Part shown: positions 13,204 to 15,863 of the stretch, piece by piece
How the letters are laid out: each line of letters begins with the position of its first letter
Numbering within the stretch: the stretch's first letter is position 1
DNA from: Hyphomicrobiales bacterium
Lineage (GTDB): Bacteria; Pseudomonadota; Alphaproteobacteria; Rhizobiales; Beijerinckiaceae
Direction: 5' to 3'
NCBI GenBank assembly: GCA_015655535.1
Contig: JAATEW010000204.1
Location: forward strand, 1 to 15,863
Length of the DNA: 15,863 bases
Program-made: the position numbers and the translations under genes
The notes under the pieces: model-generated
The model's input: only the letters and a program-made list of their open reading frames with translations
Told to the model about the DNA's origin: nothing
Databases searched by the model: none

Positions 13204-13371
13204 TGTTCGGCGCCGGGCCCGAAGTTCGACTACAAGCTGCAGTGGTTCGAGCGGCTGGCATCTTATGCCTCTGAAGTGTTCGGAACCGGCGCGCCAGTGG
13301 TGCTCGCCGGCGACTTCAGCGCGCGCGATGCCAAACAGAAACGCCCGGCGCGGCGTAAAGCTAAAATGTGA
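13204..13371 (+). pseudogene. Fragment of an exonuclease III (xthA-like) gene
   Basis: The plus-strand frame shows APGPKFDYKLQWFERLASYA and then GTGAPVVLAGDF, which is the middle of exonuclease III (the usual text is NGNPAPGPKFDYK...VLAGDYNV). The catalytic N-terminal part, the Asn after GDY and the whole C-terminal half are missing: after GDF the frame continues with unrelated basic residues to a stop at 13371. Only about 40 residues of a roughly 260-residue enzyme remain, so it is a remnant of a lost DNA-repair gene or of a recombination event. Confidence 0.7.
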
Positions 13372-13411
13372 ATAGGCTTGGGCGTGCCGGTGCTGGCAAG
13401 CTCCTCGATGG

Positions 13412-13618
13412 CTAGGAACGAAAATCCTTAATGAGGGGTTTGGAAACTTCGCTGATAGGTGGCGTGATTTCGAGCGGTACGCTGCCTGACAAACCCCTCC
13501 AATATCCATTTTTGCAGATATCGCTCAAGATATAGCCGAGATGTGTCTCGTCTAAGGCAGTTACCGTCATCAGCGGCAGGCCCTCGGGCTTCACTTTATA
13601 GGTTTCCAGCGTCGCCAT
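13412..13618 (-). CDS. Hypothetical protein (68 aa)
   Basis: GGAG about 7 nt before ATG 13618 supports a start at MATLETYKVKPEGLPLMTV; the frame is open further to 13654 without a better site. The protein is small, soluble and near neutral, with predicted strands at the N-terminus (YKVKPEGLPLMTVTALDE) and a central HLGYILSDICKNGYW. One cysteine is present. No family is recognised. It stands alone between the exonuclease fragment and another gene remnant. Confidence 0.55.
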   Translation of the reverse strand: MATLETYKVKPEGLPLMTVTALDETHLGYILSDICKNGYWRGLSGSVPLEITPPISEVSKPLIKDFRS

Positions 13619-13789
13619 TTTCGTTCTCCATGGTCGTTGTCGAGACAAAGACAACGCATGGACGAATGTGTGGTTGCATCAGCAACGCTATTGAGATGCA
13701 CGGATTCGTGCATTTCATCGGTTATTGGCTGCATTTTTTGGCGCAAATTTTGGGGCCGCGATTGAACATTGCGCTGAGGCTTATCCCCT

Positions 13790-14013
13790 CCCCCCTTCAC
13801 AACTCGCAGTTCCAGCATCCCGGCCGGCAGATCCGGTGGCCGCGGGCTTTCAAGATCAATGAAATAGGCGCCGCAGATCTGGTTGTTCCAGCGCTTCTGG
13901 CGCTCCCACAGGCGGCATTCGCCGACCAGGAACTGCAACAGCTCGCCCAACCTGATATTGGCGCCGTAACGCTCCGCCAGGCTTGCCAACCGGTATTGGC
14001 CGCCCGACGCCAA
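13790..14013 (-). pseudogene. Fragment of a small conserved-looking hypothetical protein
   Basis: The minus-strand frame reads YRLASLAERYGANIRLGELL, then CRLWERQKRWNNQICGAYFI and PPDLPAGM, which looks like genuine coding sequence with a Cys pair possibly binding zinc. There is no ATG: the frame is closed by TAG just above 14022, and only a TTG at 14013 is available, 5 nt past the stop of the Abi-alpha-like gene. The frame continues to 13591, but past about 13800 the composition looks random. I take it as the remains of a gene that lost its 5' end, though TTG initiation coupled to the upstream gene is possible. The remaining part of 13619-13789 shows nothing else. Confidence 0.4.
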
Positions 14014-14018
14014 ACCGA

Positions 14019-15029
14019 TTATCGTCTATCGGCTTCTGCTTTTCGAAGCATTTCCTTGATCTTCGCGCTCTGTTCAGGATTGAGTGGCTCCGCCTGTACG
14101 GGCGCCGGTCGACGAGCGGCCATCTTGGCTGCATCAGGTGAGCACTCCATTACGAACGATATGCCTAGCTTTGTCATCTCGAAATAGCCAAAGTCTAATT
14201 TACTAGGCTGGCCAAATTTGGTGACTAGCTCCACATCCAGTTCGAGCCGCCGAATGTCTATCAAGCGCTCGTGTTGCAGAATTTCCAATGACGTGTACCT
14301 CGGTCCGTTTGGCTTATAATCGGTGTAGAACCAGACTGAGCTGCCGTCGTGTCTTAAAACTGATGCGTGGATATGGCCGCCGTAGTTTAATGCGGTGGCA
14401 CCAATAAACGCGTCGTAGGCCTCTTTCTCTTTGCCGGGTGGGAGCACTTTCAGGTTATGGCTTTGCGCAATAATTAGCTGCTTATTCCGGTCCACATGAT
14501 TGTTAGGATAAGCCGTCTCTGGAAAACCCTTGTATGCGAAACATATCTCTTCGAGGATCTTCAATTCGTCCGCGCTCAATCGGCTGAGAATATCGACAAA
14601 CGTTAGGTGCTTGGCCTGATAGTTCTTCGATGCTGATAGCAACAGCGCCGCCCACCGATCTTGCATGGTTTCATCTTCCGGTTCCTCTGTAGAAGCCTTC
14701 TCCAGGAACGGAACTATCAGCTTTGTCGGGATTGGATTGAGCGGGAGATTTTCGACTTCTGCTATATTTCTCGCCTTTTGTGCGATCTGGATCGCAACGT
14801 CCATCCGTTGCAGCCGTATCCTATCAGCCTTTAGTCCACGATTTTCCGTGAACGGACGAATAATATCTGTAAGAGCTGAAACCAATCCCCCTGACACTTC
14901 ACTCGGAATTTCGGTGGAGATATCGAAGCTGGCTTTGGCGCTTAGGCCAACGTCAACAGAGACTGGCGGTTTTTCCCCCTTCTTTTCCTCGACGTTCTTG
15001 CTGTCCTTCGTCATCGTCCTCGATCCCAT
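14019..15029 (-). CDS. Abi-alpha / DUF4393-like protein, candidate phage-defence protein
   Basis: 336 aa (331 if ATG 15014 is used; neither ribosome site is strong). After a charged N-terminus and a Ser/Gly-rich stretch (EIPSEVSGGLVSAL), the core at about residues 55-160 reads LQRMDVAIQIAQKARNIAEV, NPIPTKLIVPFLEKAS, DRWAALLLSAS and LSADELKILEEI. This is the usual pattern of Abi-alpha/DUF4393 (PF14337) proteins, named for abortive infection. The C-terminal half (about 200-310) has mixed alpha/beta character; the end is basic. No membrane segment is evident. It lies 40 nt after two small genes on the same strand, whose shared promoter carries a LexA box, so SOS induction is likely. Domain assignment is by eye. 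Confidence 0.7.
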   Translation of the reverse strand: MGSRTMTKDSKNVEEKKGEKPPVSVDVGLSAKASFDISTEIPSEVSGGLVSALTDIIRPFTENRGLKADRIRLQRMDVAIQIAQKARNIAEVENLPLNPIPTKLIVPFLEKASTEEPEDETMQDRWAALLLSASKNYQAKHLTFVDILSRLSADELKILEEICFAYKGFPETAYPNNHVDRNKQLIIAQSHNLKVLPPGKEKEAYDAFIGATALNYGGHIHASVLRHDGSSVWFYTDYKPNGPRYTSLEILQHERLIDIRRLELDVELVTKFGQPSKLDFGYFEMTKLGISFVMECSPDAAKMAARRPAPVQAEPLNPEQSAKIKEMLRKAEADRR

Positions 15030-15069
15030 TGCATCCGTGCTGTGACACCAACCCGGTCATGCAGCGCTC

Positions 15070-15324
15070 CTACTCATATCCCATCAAAGCATCTTCGGCC
15101 GGCACCTCGCCGACCTTCTCAAGAACTTCCGCCGGTTCAAACTCGCCTGTCTTAGGATCGCCCGCGCGTGAGAAGGCGATTGCGCCGGCATGCGTTGCGG
15201 CCATGCTCTGCGCACGACGGATCGCGGCGGTTGGCGTCTGACATTCTTGTGCTTCACCTGGCACAAACTCGCCTTCGTCGTTTCGAATAAATGGCAGCGC
15301 GACGTAATAGGTTACTTCGGCCAT
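15070..15324 (-). CDS. Small conserved-looking protein (84 aa), second gene of the SOS operon
   Basis: Start at ATG 15324 (MAEVTYYVALPFIRNDEGEF), supported by GGAG 7 nt upstream; a longer frame reaches 15354. The pattern VALPF...PGEAQEC..P.AA..RA, then GAIAFSRAGDPKTGEFEPAE and a final (L)..VGEVP, is of a kind I associate with small proteins common in Hyphomicrobiales, of unknown function. It is compact, acidic and soluble. Its start overlaps the end of the preceding 98-aa gene by 13 nt, showing translational coupling. Confidence 0.8.
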   Translation of the reverse strand: MAEVTYYVALPFIRNDEGEFVPGEAQECQTPTAAIRRAQSMAATHAGAIAFSRAGDPKTGEFEPAEVLEKVGEVPAEDALMGYE

Positions 15325-15608
15325 GGCTCCTCTCCAGCCTCGATACGTTTCCATTTCTCGGCATGCGCGCGCGTTGCATCATCGCCGCGGCCGCCGCGCG
15401 GCCAGAAATAGCCCGTCTCGCCGGTGAGCACCGCCGCGACGCCATGGAGCGCATCGACGAGGGGATTACTCGCGACCGCGAGCGGGCTGCGGATATTCAC
15501 CTCGCGTGAGGCGGCGATCGTCGCATCAAGACGGACGCGCAAGGCCCGCAGAAGCTTTGCCGGATCGCGCGGCATTTGAGTAGACGTATAGCCTCTGGGC
15601 TTCGACAT
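15312..15608 (-). CDS. Small conserved-looking protein (98 aa), first gene of the SOS operon
   Basis: A soluble, largely helical protein. After a short basic start (MSKPRGYTS), the core reads PAKLLRALRVRLDATIAASR, NPLVDALHGVAAVLTGETGY and FWPRGG. The start at ATG 15608 has a modest GAGAG ribosome site 6 nt upstream. It is the first gene after a promoter with a LexA box and overlaps the next gene by 13 nt. I recognise no domain; function unknown. Position suggests a DNA-damage-induced accessory role. Confidence 0.8.
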   Translation of the reverse strand: MSKPRGYTSTQMPRDPAKLLRALRVRLDATIAASREVNIRSPLAVASNPLVDALHGVAAVLTGETGYFWPRGGRGDDATRAHAEKWKRIEAGEEPWPK

Positions 15609-15637
15609 GGGACGCTCTCATCCGCTCGGAACGATGA

Positions 15638-15667
15638 GAACATAAATGGAACAAAAGCCAGAGTCAA
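15638..15667 (-). promoter_or_regulatory. LexA (SOS) box overlapping a sigma-70 promoter
   Basis: Minus-strand TTGACT (15667-15662) and TATGTT (15644-15639) are separated by exactly 17 nt, a strong sigma-70 promoter. Overlapping the -10, the sequence GTTC-CATTTAT-GTTC (15652-15638) is an exact match to the alphaproteobacterial LexA consensus GTTC-N7-GTTC. LexA bound there would block polymerase. The start of transcription would be about 24 nt before ATG 15608. Confidence 0.8.
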
Positions 15668-15730
15668 AACGCGAAAACAATATTCTGCCCAGATCTGGAG
15701 TCAGGGTCTGCATTGCAGCAGAGGACCAAA

Positions 15731-15863
15731 ATGCGACAGCTCGTATCGGAAGCTTGGCTAAGAGACGAAATCTCAGCCGTCATCGGCGCCAACGTGGCAG
15801 CAAGCGGTGCCTTTTGGGCCCGGCCAATTAGGTGCCGACGAAATGGCGACGGACCGAATTGGC
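15731..15863 (+). CDS. 5' part of a small hypothetical gene running off the window
   Basis: ATG 15731 follows an AGAGGA ribosome site by 5 nt, and the frame stays open for 44 codons to the window end. It begins MRQLVSEAWLRDEI, continues GANVAASGAFW and contains RPIRCRRNGDGPNW, a motif that looks like a known type of small hypothetical protein in Hyphomicrobiales (by memory, not searched). It is divergent from the SOS operon; the LexA box lies 79 bp upstream and might affect it too. The intervening 15668-15730 shows nothing else. The remainder of the gene is not in the window. Confidence 0.6.
   Translation, partial: MRQLVSEAWLRDEISAVIGANVAASGAFWARPIRCRRNGDGPNW

Noticed and set aside
12979..13371. 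Plus-strand ORF of 130 codons as an intact gene
   Set aside because: Only its last part resembles exonuclease III; the first part is antisense to the broken exported-protein paralog.
13003..13509. Minus-strand ORF of 168 codons
   Set aside because: Very Arg-rich shadow frame over two recognised fragments, with no domain.
13543..14187. Plus-strand ORF of 214 codons
   Set aside because: Antisense to the hypothetical fragment and the end of the Abi-alpha-like gene; no recognisable domain.

Overview
The window looks like a chromosomal accessory region from an alphaproteobacterium, most likely Hyphomicrobiales/Rhizobiales (a Beijerinckiaceae- or Methylocystaceae-like genome would fit). This rests on moderate-to-high GC, a ROSE-type RNA thermometer before an Hsp20 gene, a GTTC-N7-GTTC LexA box of the alphaproteobacterial type, a phasin-like domain, and the style of the small proteins. 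No tRNA, rRNA, CRISPR array or intact insertion sequence was seen.

Layout. (1) 280-1795, minus strand: stress genes. These are an Hsp20 chaperone with an apparent ROSE leader and RpoH-like promoter, a PsiE-family membrane protein and a small exported protein. (2) 2042-2554, minus: two abutting small genes that look like diverged tandem paralogs. (3) 2664-6527: a quorum-sensing island. A LuxI-type synthase, a phytanoyl-CoA-dioxygenase-like enzyme and a MerR regulator form a tightly packed minus-strand operon. Divergent from it are a LuxR-type receptor and a protein with sialyltransferase (GT29)-like motifs. The 155 bp between luxI and luxR hold a 20-bp dyad suited to a lux box and a second dyad that would fold over the luxI ribosome-binding site. 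(4) 6767-11835: signalling and polymer-related genes. These are an RsbRD-like histidine kinase, a methyltransferase fused to a phasin-like domain, a stand-alone CheB methylesterase domain and a Crp/Fnr regulator. (5) 12003-14018: small genes and debris. It holds a 53-aa membrane protein, a small exported protein with a good terminator, a broken paralog of it, a truncated exonuclease III fragment, a 68-aa protein and another gene fragment. (6) 14019-15863: an apparent SOS-controlled operon of two small conserved-looking proteins followed by an Abi-alpha/DUF4393-like protein. A divergent partial gene runs off the window end.

The best candidates for new biology are two. The first is the luxI-phyH-merR / luxR-GT29 module, in which an oxygenase is translationally coupled to the signal synthase and a glycosyltransferase follows the receptor. 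The second is the LexA-box-controlled operon carrying an abortive-infection-type protein. The methyltransferase-phasin fusion is a third. All functions are inferred by reading motifs; no database search was run.
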